DNA of 64,000 bases from the NCBI GenBank assembly GCA_963850195.1, contig CAWKKD010000005.1, positions 1,798,001 through 1,862,000 of the forward strand, written 5' to 3'. Numbering within the stretch: position 1 is the first letter of the stretch; every line of letters begins with the position of its first letter. The notes below the pieces were generated by a model. That model saw nothing but the letters and a program-made list of their open reading frames with translations. It did not search any database and was not told the origin of the DNA. The translations under genes were made by a program, and so were the position numbers. This DNA comes from Actinoallomurus sp963850195 (GTDB lineage Bacteria > Actinomycetota > Actinomycetes > Streptosporangiales > Streptosporangiaceae). Shown one piece after another: positions 53,959-61,450 of this stretch.

Positions 53959-55551
53959 TCACCGGACCGGGACGCTCCCGACGTCGACCGTCTCGGCGTA
54001 CCAGCTGATCTGCACGTCCACGTCGTTGACCATGGCCGGCGGCTTGTAGACGCTGGAGTAGGTCACGCTGCCGTTCGGCTTGAGGGTCTGCGTGGTGTGC
54101 ACGGCCGCGCTCGTCGAGGAGCACACGCACACGCCCTGGCCGTCACGTGAGGGCCAGTAACGCATCTGCCCGGCCTTGTCGACGAGGCTGACGCCGGACG
54201 TCGTGGTGGCACCCGGGTACTCCAGCGACAGCCACTTGTCGAAGGACCCGGCGACCATCTGGTCCTGGGCTCCGACGTTGGTCGCCGTCCAGACGAGCGT
54301 CACGAGGCCGCTGGGCTCCCGGTGCACGCTGTTGACGTCGAACCGGATGTTGTCGGCCCCCTCGATGGTGGCGTTCCCGCTCGCGTGGAAGTTCGGGCGC
54401 GCGCTGGCGAGGACGGGCAGCTTGCCGCCCTCGGTCCAGCGGAACGGCGGGCCCGCGGTCGGCGCGGTGGTCTGCGGCTCCGGGGGCTTGGCGAACGCCA
54501 CCGTGACCCGGCGGTTCCGCTTACGGCCCGACGCGTCGTCGTTCTTGGCCACCGGGTTCTGCGAGCCGTGGCCGGCCGGCTGGTACGTGATGCCCTTCCG
54601 GGTCACCAGGCCCTGCAACGCCTTCTGTACCGCCTGCGCACGGTGCTCGGACAGCGGCTGGTTCACCGCGTCGCTCCCGCTGCTGTCGGTGTAGCCGTCG
54701 ACCTTGACGGTGGTGCCCTTGGACTTGTCGATCTGCCCGGCCACGTCCTGAAGGATGGACTTGGCCTTCGGCGTCAGGACGGCCTTGTTGTAGGCGAACA
54801 GGACGTCGGCGGCGAGCCGCATCGTCCGGTTGGCGTCATCGTCGTCGATGTCCTCGACGTCGGACTGGCTGCTGTTGACCAGCGGGCGCACGGTGGGCTG
54901 GCCGAGCGAGGCCTTCGCCGGGTCCACGTTCTGGCCGGGCGCCGGCGGCGCCTCCCCCTGGCCGATCTGCACGTCGGCGAAGTCGATGGTGACCGGGACC
55001 TGCACGGTCACCTTGTTCGTCGTGGCGGGAGGCGCCGGGTAGACGGCGTACAGCTCCTGCGCCTTGCCCGGGGGGACCTCGATGTTGGTGACGTCGCTGC
55101 ACAGGCAGGTGCCGGTGCTGGTCGTCAGGGGGTAGTAGACCTTGTCGCCGGCGCCGTCGACGAGGGTGATGCCGTTGGCCAGCTCCGATCCCGGCGAGTT
55201 CGGCGCCATGTCACGGAGCGCCGCGAGGAGCGCGAGCTGCTGCTGCCCGTCGTTGACGATGCGCAGGCGGAGCGTGACGGTGTTCTGCGCGGTCCGGTTG
55301 AGGGCCAGCAGGTCGACGTGCGCCGGACCGGCCTCGTGCGCCATCGGCTCGGACGCGAACGGCTTCTCGGCGATGGGACGGTCGCTGCCCGACGCGGCCT
55401 GACCGGGGTCGTCGCCGGATTTCTTGTCATCTCCACCGCACCCGGAAAGCGCCAGCGACAGCACCGACACGGCGGCCGCGAAGCGCATGAATCGCGTCCC
55501 GGCGAAAAGCCGGTCCGCATTCGACGCATGCGTGTTTTCCGAAGCCCGCAT
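53959..55551 (-). CDS. OmpA-domain lipoprotein with duplicated flanking domain
   Basis: 530 residues from the second of two adjacent ATG codons (AGGGGA upstream); an ATG at 55488 would give a shorter signal. Signal FAAAVSVLSLALSGC with lipidated Cys. Central OmpA-like peptidoglycan-binding domain: DVLFAYNKAVLTPKAKSIL, VKVDGYTDSSGSDAVNQPLS, RAQAVQKAL and GRKRNRRV. On either side is a related domain: (G)ITLVDGAGDKVYYPL with GTCLCSDV before it, and GVSLVDKAGQMRYWPS with GVCVCSST after it. It probably anchors the Tad machinery or pilus to the wall. Transcribed after flp, separated by a hairpin. Confidence 0.87.
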   Translation of the reverse strand: MRASENTHASNADRLFAGTRFMRFAAAVSVLSLALSGCGGDDKKSGDDPGQAASGSDRPIAEKPFASEPMAHEAGPAHVDLLALNRTAQNTVTLRLRIVNDGQQQLALLAALRDMAPNSPGSELANGITLVDGAGDKVYYPLTTSTGTCLCSDVTNIEVPPGKAQELYAVYPAPPATTNKVTVQVPVTIDFADVQIGQGEAPPAPGQNVDPAKASLGQPTVRPLVNSSQSDVEDIDDDDANRTMRLAADVLFAYNKAVLTPKAKSILQDVAGQIDKSKGTTVKVDGYTDSSGSDAVNQPLSEHRAQAVQKALQGLVTRKGITYQPAGHGSQNPVAKNDDASGRKRNRRVTVAFAKPPEPQTTAPTAGPPFRWTEGGKLPVLASARPNFHASGNATIEGADNIRFDVNSVHREPSGLVTLVWTATNVGAQDQMVAGSFDKWLSLEYPGATTTSGVSLVDKAGQMRYWPSRDGQGVCVCSSTSAAVHTTQTLKPNGSVTYSSVYKPPAMVNDVDVQISWYAETVDVGSVPVR

Positions 55552-55590
55552 CATTCCCCTTCTGGTCGCCGGTCAGGTAGCGCATTGTAG

Positions 55591-55641
55591 ACAACAACAA
55601 TGCGGCGGGAGGGACCACCCGAGGTGGTCCCTCCCGCCGCA
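55591..55641 (-). terminator. Intrinsic terminator after the Flp pilin gene
   Basis: Perfect 19-bp arms (55601-55619 and 55623-55641) with loop CGA; on the minus strand it is followed by TTGTTGTTGT. It lies 18 bp after the flp stop. The best intrinsic terminator in the window; partial read-through to the OmpA-domain gene would set a high pilin to lipoprotein ratio. Confidence 0.88.
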
Positions 55642-55658
55642 GAAGGATGTGGGTACGA

Positions 55659-55895
55659 TCATCCGCCAGCCGAGCTGAAGACCTTGTTGACGGCCTCGAC
55701 GGCCTTCGACTTGATGGTCTGGTCGATGCCCGAACCGTGCACGGCGGCGACGATGAGCGCGACGATGAACAGGAGGGCGATGTACTCAACGATGCTCGCA
55801 CCGCGGTCGTCGCCGACGTAACGCTTCTGGATGCGCTTCGCGCTGCCCTCGACGAACGTCGAGAGAGTGACGAAGAACGGAATCATGCGATTCAT
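55659..55895 (-). CDS. flp: Flp/TadE-type major pilin
   Basis: 78 residues from the ATG giving MNRMIPFFVTLSTF, with GGGAGGG upstream. The long leader ends KRYVGDDRG (Gly32); the mature pilin starts ASIVEYIALLFIVALIVAAV with Glu5-Tyr6, then a short hydrophilic tail IDQTIKSKAVEAVNKVFSS. A mature length of about 46 residues is normal for Flp pilins. It is the structural subunit expected for the Tad pilus encoded here, with its own terminator and element copy 5 upstream. Confidence 0.92.
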   Translation of the reverse strand: MNRMIPFFVTLSTFVEGSAKRIQKRYVGDDRGASIVEYIALLFIVALIVAAVHGSGIDQTIKSKAVEAVNKVFSSAGG

Positions 55896-55976
55896 TTCTG
55901 GCCCTCCCGGGAAATGCCGGCTCTTTTTCCGTACCGCTTTGCCTACAAGAACAGTACGGAGCGACGAGCATCGCTC

Positions 55977-55996
55977 CCAGGGTCCGACGACCCAGT
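55977..55996 (-). promoter_or_regulatory. Recurrent Tad-locus element, copy 5
   Basis: CCAGGGTCCGACGACCCAGT on the plus strand, 81 bp before the flp start. Its core GGGTC-N4-GACCC, read in the gene direction, is a perfect inverted repeat. GGGCCCATTTCC, identical to the box beside copy 4, occurs at 56011-56022, about one helical turn farther away than there. Confidence 0.68.
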
Positions 55997-56056
55997 TTCG
56001 GTTAGGGCGGGGGCCCATTTCCGCCTGGGTCCCGAGTCCCACGGCCGCAGGTCCGC

Positions 56057-56713
56057 TCATGACCAGTCGTCCCGGGCCGTTCCCGAACCGAGCCAGAGCG
56101 CGATAGCGGCCGCCCTCGTGGTCACTCCGAGCTTGGCGTAGATGTGATTCACGTGATTCTTGATTGTCTTGTCCGCGACGAACAGCCGGGCCGCGATGGC
56201 GCCGTTCGGGTAGCCCTGCGAGACGAGCTCCATGACCTCCATCTCGCGGGTGGACAGGCCGAAGCGGCTGCCCGGAGACTCCGGCGGCGCCTTCGCCTGG
56301 CTCTGCACCGCGCCGACCAGGACCGCGACGGCCGCGGGCGAGAGCGGGTTGGCGCCGCCCACCGTCTCGCGTACCGCGCTCAGGAGCTCCTCCGGAGTGA
56401 AGGTGCCGTGCACGAGATAGCCGGCCGCCCCGTTGCCGATGGCCGCCCGGATGATCTCGGGGGTGTCGGTGTAGGTCAGCATGAGCACCCGCGTGGTCTT
56501 CGCGATCCGGCGTGCGGCCGTGACCCCGTCGACCAGCGGCATCCGTACGTCGAGCAGCACCAGGTCGGGATGCAGCCGCTCGGTGAGGGCGATGGCCTTC
56601 TCGCCGTCCGCCGCCTCGGCGAGCACCTCGACGCCACCGGCCTGGAGCAGCGAGACCAGCCCGGACCGGACGACCGCGTTGTCGTCCACGACGACGACTC
56701 TGGGCGATTCCAC
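56057..56713 (-). CDS. NarL/FixJ-type response regulator
   Basis: 218 residues, GTG start immediately after the kinase stop, with GAGGTGG upstream. Receiver domain: acidic pair Asp10-Asp11, phosphoacceptor Asp55 in LVLLDVRMPLVDG, Thr/Lys region LMLTYTDTPE. C-terminal LuxR-type helix-turn-helix: LSTREMEVMELVSQGYPNGA then DKTIKNHVNHIYAKLGV. It lies between tadC and flp, so it is the obvious candidate to bind the 20-bp elements upstream of the pilin genes (inference). Confidence 0.93.
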   Translation of the reverse strand: MESPRVVVVDDNAVVRSGLVSLLQAGGVEVLAEAADGEKAIALTERLHPDLVLLDVRMPLVDGVTAARRIAKTTRVLMLTYTDTPEIIRAAIGNGAAGYLVHGTFTPEELLSAVRETVGGANPLSPAAVAVLVGAVQSQAKAPPESPGSRFGLSTREMEVMELVSQGYPNGAIAARLFVADKTIKNHVNHIYAKLGVTTRAAAIALWLGSGTARDDWS

Positions 56714-57913
56714 TCAGGCCACCTCTGCGATGCGAAGGCCGCCGGACGGTGCTCCGGCGGCCGGGAACGTGACCGTGATCGTCGTGCCTCTCGCCGGCGC
56801 GGACGCCAGCGAGACGACCCCACCGGCGCGCTCGGTACGCTCGCGCACCCCGAGCAGACCGTAGTGCCCTTCTCTGGCCAGGTCCTCGACACTCGTCAGC
56901 TCGAAGCCCTTGCCGTCGTCCCTGATCATCAGCACGACGGAGCCGCGCGTGGCGGTGAGCCGTACCTCGACCGAGGTCGCGGCCGCGTGCCGGGCGATGT
57001 TGGTGAGCGCCTCGGAGCAGATGGCCACCGCCTCGTACCGGGCGCGCAGCGGCAGGTCGACGCCGGGCTCGATGTCACAGCGGAGGCCGACTCCGTGCGC
57101 CTCGCGCCAGCTCTCGGCGATCGCGCGTACGGCCGTGCACAGCGGCAGGGTGATCCGGTCGTCGCGCAGGCCGCTGATGAGGTTGCGCGCCTCGCGCGAG
57201 GCGACCTCGACGTCCGCGGCGATGCGCACCGACTCCTGGATCGCGCGCTCGGGATCCCGGCGCGCCCACATCGGCAGTGCGGCGGTGGCCAGCGCGATGC
57301 CGCGCAGCGTCTTGGCGAGCGAGTCGTGCATCTCGCGTGCCAGCCGCGCGCGTTCTTCGGCGGCGGCGGCCGTCGACTCGGCCTCGGCCTGGTCGTCGAT
57401 GAGCTTGCGCAGCGCCACTCCCGCGAACCCGATCAGCGGGTAGTACATCGGCTGCCCCACGAGCACCTGGAACGTCTGGTCGGCCGCCGGTACGTGGGCC
57501 TCGGCCAGCGTCAGGTAGTACCAGAACACCTGGATCGCGGAGATGGTCAGCATGCCCGGCCAGCGGAAGAGCAGCCCGGCCACGGCGGCGGTGATCACGG
57601 TGGACAGGAAGAACGGTCCCGTCGGCCCGCCGATCTTGAGCGCCGCGAAGGACGCGGCCACGTCCGCGGCCACCAGCATCGGGTGCACGAGCAGGCGCGG
57701 CACGATCAGCTGCCAGTGGCGGGCGGCGATCCAGGAGAGCCCCGCGAACGAGACCAGCAGGACCACCGAGGTCGGCCGGTGCCCGGGCAGGATCAGGACG
57801 AGCGTCATCGCCGCCGTGAGCGTTCGCAGCTGCATGAGCAGCCGGAACGCGGCCCCGACCCGGGATGGCACCATCGGCCCGAGCCGGCTCTGTCGGTCAG
57901 CGGAGGAGGCCAC
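56714..57913 (-). CDS. NarL-type sensor histidine kinase
   Basis: 399 residues from a GTG with AGGAG upstream, overlapping the tadC stop by 17 bp; ATG at 57874 is an alternative. Five to six transmembrane segments up to about residue 180 with little extracytoplasmic sequence, so the signal is probably sensed in or near the membrane. HisKA_3 domain: RARLAREMHDSLAKTLRG with phospho-acceptor His196. HATPase_c: ICSEALTNIARHA (N box), MIRDDGKGF (G1) and GHYGLLGVRERTE (G2). Pairs with the response regulator downstream. Confidence 0.92.
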   Translation of the reverse strand: MASSADRQSRLGPMVPSRVGAAFRLLMQLRTLTAAMTLVLILPGHRPTSVVLLVSFAGLSWIAARHWQLIVPRLLVHPMLVAADVAASFAALKIGGPTGPFFLSTVITAAVAGLLFRWPGMLTISAIQVFWYYLTLAEAHVPAADQTFQVLVGQPMYYPLIGFAGVALRKLIDDQAEAESTAAAAEERARLAREMHDSLAKTLRGIALATAALPMWARRDPERAIQESVRIAADVEVASREARNLISGLRDDRITLPLCTAVRAIAESWREAHGVGLRCDIEPGVDLPLRARYEAVAICSEALTNIARHAAATSVEVRLTATRGSVVLMIRDDGKGFELTSVEDLAREGHYGLLGVRERTERAGGVVSLASAPARGTTITVTFPAAGAPSGGLRIAEVA

Positions 57914-58784
57914 CGAGATCAGCTCCTGACGAGTAGAACATCCCGCCCACGACGATCGCCATGATCGCCGGGAGGGTAAGGGCGGCGGAGACCGCAGTGA
58001 TCCGCGGGGTGATGCGCTGGGCCTGGCGTTTGGCCCACTGCGCCGATTCGCGGCGCATGTCCGTACTGAGCTCCATGAGGGCAGTGGCCAGCGGAGCACC
58101 GAGCTCCTCCGCCTGCAGGATGGCTGTGACGAACTGGCCGAGCATCTCGGCCCGGTTGCGCTGGCGGAGCTCCTCGAACGCCTCGCGTCGAGGCGTGCCC
58201 AGCTCCATCTGCTGGAGCGAGATGGTGAACTCCTCCGCCAGCGCGCCGGGCATGCTGATGGCCACCCGGCTCAGCGCGTGCCGGAAACCCAGTCCGGCCG
58301 AGACCGTGACGGCGAGCACGTCGAGGAAGTCCGGAAGCTGGCGCTGGATCTCGTCCTGGCGCTGCCGGATCCGTACGGCGAGGAGCAGCTCGTTCTGCCC
58401 GACCCCGCCCATGATGAGCAGGCCGAGGAAGGTCTGCCCCTGCAGCAGGAAGAAGATCCCGGGGAGCACGAACAAGATGACGAGACCGGCGGTCTGGCGT
58501 GCGTAGGACTCGACGGTCATGTTGCCGGGCCGGCCGGCCGCCTCGATCCGCCGCCGGATCCGGCGGCGCCTCGAGCCCAGCAGCTCCAGCATCGGCTTGG
58601 TGAACGGGCGCCCCAGCACGTCGGCGATCTGGGTCACGATGGTCGAATCGGTCTGCGACTTCTTACGCTCCGGCTCCGCGAGGATGTCCTGTGCCACCCG
58701 CTCGTCGGAACGCATGAGCGCGAATCCCCACACTCCCAGTACGAAGCAGAGCGCCGCCCCGGCGGCCATCAACAGGATTTCCAT
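57897..58784 (-). CDS. tadC: Tad secretion inner-membrane platform protein TadC
   Basis: 295 residues with GAGG before the ATG. GspF/TadC platform protein: N-terminal helix, cytoplasmic GspF domain (LPDFLDVLAVTVSAGLGFRHAL, GTPRREAFEELRQRN, LGAPLATALMELSTDMR) and two C-terminal helices (ITAVSAALTLPAIMAIVVGGMFY). It forms the TadB/TadC platform that TadA ATPase works on. 9 bp downstream of tadB. Confidence 0.93.
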   Translation of the reverse strand: MEILLMAAGAALCFVLGVWGFALMRSDERVAQDILAEPERKKSQTDSTIVTQIADVLGRPFTKPMLELLGSRRRRIRRRIEAAGRPGNMTVESYARQTAGLVILFVLPGIFFLLQGQTFLGLLIMGGVGQNELLLAVRIRQRQDEIQRQLPDFLDVLAVTVSAGLGFRHALSRVAISMPGALAEEFTISLQQMELGTPRREAFEELRQRNRAEMLGQFVTAILQAEELGAPLATALMELSTDMRRESAQWAKRQAQRITPRITAVSAALTLPAIMAIVVGGMFYSSGADLGGLLR

Positions 58785-58793
58785 CGCAGAGCC

Positions 58794-59726
58794 TCAGATG
58801 TCGATTCGGGTGATGCGTCTAATGATGATCAAGCTGAGAATGAAGATGGCCGAGCTGACACCGAGGATGACCTGGCCGGCGAGGTGCTCGCTCATCGTGC
58901 GCAGGACGCCGGGCGAGACCAGGTTGACGACGAACAGGATGCCGACGCCCATGATCGCGATCGCCCAGTTGGTCACGACGGCCTCTCCCATGATCGTCTT
59001 GACCTCGCGCCGGATCTCCTTGCGGTCCTCGAGCGTGCTGGCGATGCTGCGCAGCGCGGTGACCAGCGAGCCGCCGGAGCGCGACGACACGATCAGCGTG
59101 CTGACCAGGACGGCGAGCTCGCGTGAGGGCAGCCGCTCGCCGAGCTCGTGCAGTGCCTGGTCGGTGGGCTGACCCAGCCGCAGCGCGTCGGAGGTACGAC
59201 GCAGCTCCGTACTGGCCGGGTCGTCCAGCTCCTCGGCGGCCATCTCGATCGCGGTCCGCATCACCAGGCCGGCCGCCGAGGCGTTCGAGAGCACGCGGGC
59301 CAGCTCGGGAAGCTGGCCGATGAACTCCTCGCGCCGCCGCGCCTCCTGCCTGCGCAGGAACGCGAAGAAGAGGAAGATCACCGCCACACCGGCCGCGACG
59401 CCGAACACCGGCGCCAGGTAGCTGCCGATGAGGTAGAGCGCGCCGACGAAGCCGATCACCATCAGGAACAGGAACGACGAGACGCTCATCCGCATGTTGG
59501 CGGCCATCAGGCGCTTGGCGATGAGCCGGCCGAGCTCCGTACGCCGCAGCCGTGAGTCGAACCGGCCGCGGACGCTGTCGGCACGGCGGTCCGCATCGTC
59601 CAGCATCGAGCGGCCCTGCAGCTTGCGGCGCTGTTCCCAGCCCGCGGCGAGGTCGGAGATGGCGAGTGTTCCGGCGGCGAGGGTGACGGCGAGGGTCGCC
59701 AGGATCGCCGGGTAGGGCAGGTTCAT
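58794..59726 (-). CDS. tadB: Tad secretion inner-membrane platform protein TadB
   Basis: 310 residues, AGGGATG upstream, start overlapping the tadA stop by 4 bp. Same class as TadC: membrane segments at about 5-22, 85-125 and 250-310 around a GspF domain (LPELARVLSNASAAGLVMRTAI, GQPTDQALHELGERLPSRELAVL, SRSGGSLVTALRSIASTLEDR). Partners TadC in the platform. Confidence 0.93.
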   Translation of the reverse strand: MNLPYPAILATLAVTLAAGTLAISDLAAGWEQRRKLQGRSMLDDADRRADSVRGRFDSRLRRTELGRLIAKRLMAANMRMSVSSFLFLMVIGFVGALYLIGSYLAPVFGVAAGVAVIFLFFAFLRRQEARRREEFIGQLPELARVLSNASAAGLVMRTAIEMAAEELDDPASTELRRTSDALRLGQPTDQALHELGERLPSRELAVLVSTLIVSSRSGGSLVTALRSIASTLEDRKEIRREVKTIMGEAVVTNWAIAIMGVGILFVVNLVSPGVLRTMSEHLAGQVILGVSSAIFILSLIIIRRITRIDI

Positions 59727-61057
59727 GACACATCCCTGCGAAGCGTCTCGTCGTCGCCGACCCCGAACGCGGGCGGCACGCTCTCACCGGCGGTGAACAG
59801 GCGGTCCGCGAGGTGCTTCGGGATCGCGTAGTGGCAGAACTCGCCGCGCAGGACCCGGTCCGGGCCGATGGGTTCGGGCACGAACCGCATGACGGTCTGC
59901 AGCCGGAACTGCTCCCGCCGGTTCGAGGCCACCGCCGCGATCTCCACGATCCGCCGCGAACCGTCGGCCCCACGGCCGAGGTGGATCATGACGTCGACCG
60001 CGCTGTTGATCTGGTCGCGTACGGTCTCGAAGGGCAGCTTGACGTCGCTCATGCTGGCCATTGTCTGCAGCCGGTAGATCGCGTCGTCCGCCGAGTTGGC
60101 GTGCACGGTCACCATCGAGCCCTCGTGGCCGGTGTTCATGGCCTGGAGCATGTCGAGCGTCTCCGCGCCACGTACCTCACCGACGATGATCCGGTCGGGC
60201 CGCATACGCAGGGAGTTCCGTACGAGGTCGCGGATGGCCACCTGACCCTCGCCCTCGATGTTGGGCGGGCGGCTCTCCAGCCGGATGATGTGCTCCTGGT
60301 CGAGCTGGAGCTCGGCGGAGTCCTCGATCGTGACGATGCGTTCCTCGTTGGGCACGAACGCGGACAGGGCGTTGAGCATCGTCGTCTTGCCGGTGCCCGT
60401 ACCGCCGGAGATGACCACGTTGAGCCGGGCGCGGATGAACGACGCCAGGAGCACTGCGCTGTGCTCGTCGAGGCCCTTGGAGCGCACGAGCTCGTCGACG
60501 GAGTACGCACGGGGGAACCGCCGGATGGTCAGCACCGGGCCGACCAGCGACAGCGGCGGGATGATGACGTTGACGCGCTCACCGGTCGGCAGCCGCGCGT
60601 CCACCATCGGGCTGGACTCGTCGACGCGGCGGTTGACCTGGGCAACGATGCGGTCGATGGTCTGGTAGAGCTGGTCCTCGCTGGCGAACGTCGTGTCGAT
60701 GCGCTGGAGCCGGCCGGATCGCTCGACGTAGACGTCGTCCGGGCCGTTGACCATGATCTCGGTGATGGTCTCGTCCGCGAGCAGGGGTTCCAGCACGCCG
60801 AGCCCGAGCGCCTCGTCGACGATCCGGCGGATCAGGGCACCGCGCTCGCCGGGCGACAGGACCGGGCCCTCGCGGCTGATGATGTGGCCGGCGACCTTCT
60901 CCAGGCGGGCACGCCGCTGGGTGAGGTCCAGCTTGGCCAGCTCGTCGAGGTTGATCTCCTCGAGCAGCCGCCGCCGCCACATCGACACGCCTGCGGCGCT
61001 CGTCTTGCCCGCGACGACATGGCGGCTGTCTTCAATGCGGTCTTTAAGTGCCATCAC
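59723..61057 (-). CDS. tadA: Tad secretion ATPase TadA/CpaF
   Basis: 444 residues from a GTG directly after the upstream stop; the next codon is ATG (61054) and may be the real start. Type II/IV secretion ATPase: Walker A GGTGTGKT at 218-225, Asp box IVTIEDSAELQL, Walker B-type RMRPDRIIVGEVRGAE, His box NTGHEGSMVTVHANSADDA. It powers pilin assembly, and possibly retraction since no separate retraction ATPase is present. Confidence 0.95.
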   Translation of the reverse strand: MMALKDRIEDSRHVVAGKTSAAGVSMWRRRLLEEINLDELAKLDLTQRRARLEKVAGHIISREGPVLSPGERGALIRRIVDEALGLGVLEPLLADETITEIMVNGPDDVYVERSGRLQRIDTTFASEDQLYQTIDRIVAQVNRRVDESSPMVDARLPTGERVNVIIPPLSLVGPVLTIRRFPRAYSVDELVRSKGLDEHSAVLLASFIRARLNVVISGGTGTGKTTMLNALSAFVPNEERIVTIEDSAELQLDQEHIIRLESRPPNIEGEGQVAIRDLVRNSLRMRPDRIIVGEVRGAETLDMLQAMNTGHEGSMVTVHANSADDAIYRLQTMASMSDVKLPFETVRDQINSAVDVMIHLGRGADGSRRIVEIAAVASNRREQFRLQTVMRFVPEPIGPDRVLRGEFCHYAIPKHLADRLFTAGESVPPAFGVGDDETLRRDVS

Positions 61058-61450
61058 TCATCCAACCGGCATATGGACGGTACGGTCGATCGTGAAGTCG
61101 AGGTGCGCGCCGGGGAACAGCACCGGGACCTCCGCGCGCACGTGGCAGAAGAGTCCTTGGCCCTCCCAGCCACCGTCGACCTCTCTGTGGTCGAGCCAGC
61201 CCGGCATGGCCTCCTGCGCCGAGCCGGTGCACAGACCGGAGTTCTGCGCCTGGCTCGCCATCCGGGCGCCGGTACGGGCCGCGTTCTCCACGCGCTCCAC
61301 CGTCGTCCCCGCCATCAGTGCCTCGAAGGCGACCAGGATGATGACGAGGCCGATCGGCAGGATCGCGATGAACTCGGTGATGGCGGCGCCGTCGTCGCCC
61401 CGGGCTCTCCGCCGTCCGTGACGGCGGAGACCGCGCGAATTCGTGCTCAT
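61058..61450 (-). CDS. TadE-like minor pilin
   Basis: 130 residues. Basic N-terminus ending RARGDDG then AAITEFIAILPIGLVIILVAFEALMAG: prepilin cleavage after Gly with Glu5-Phe6 in the mature protein, followed by ERVENAARTGARMAS as in TadE proteins. The C-terminal part contains two Cys (LCTGSAQ, LFCHVRAE). Start overlaps the upstream CpaE-TadE fusion stop by 4 bp. Confidence 0.88.
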   Translation of the reverse strand: MSTNSRGLRRHGRRRARGDDGAAITEFIAILPIGLVIILVAFEALMAGTTVERVENAARTGARMASQAQNSGLCTGSAQEAMPGWLDHREVDGGWEGQGLFCHVRAEVPVLFPGAHLDFTIDRTVHMPVG

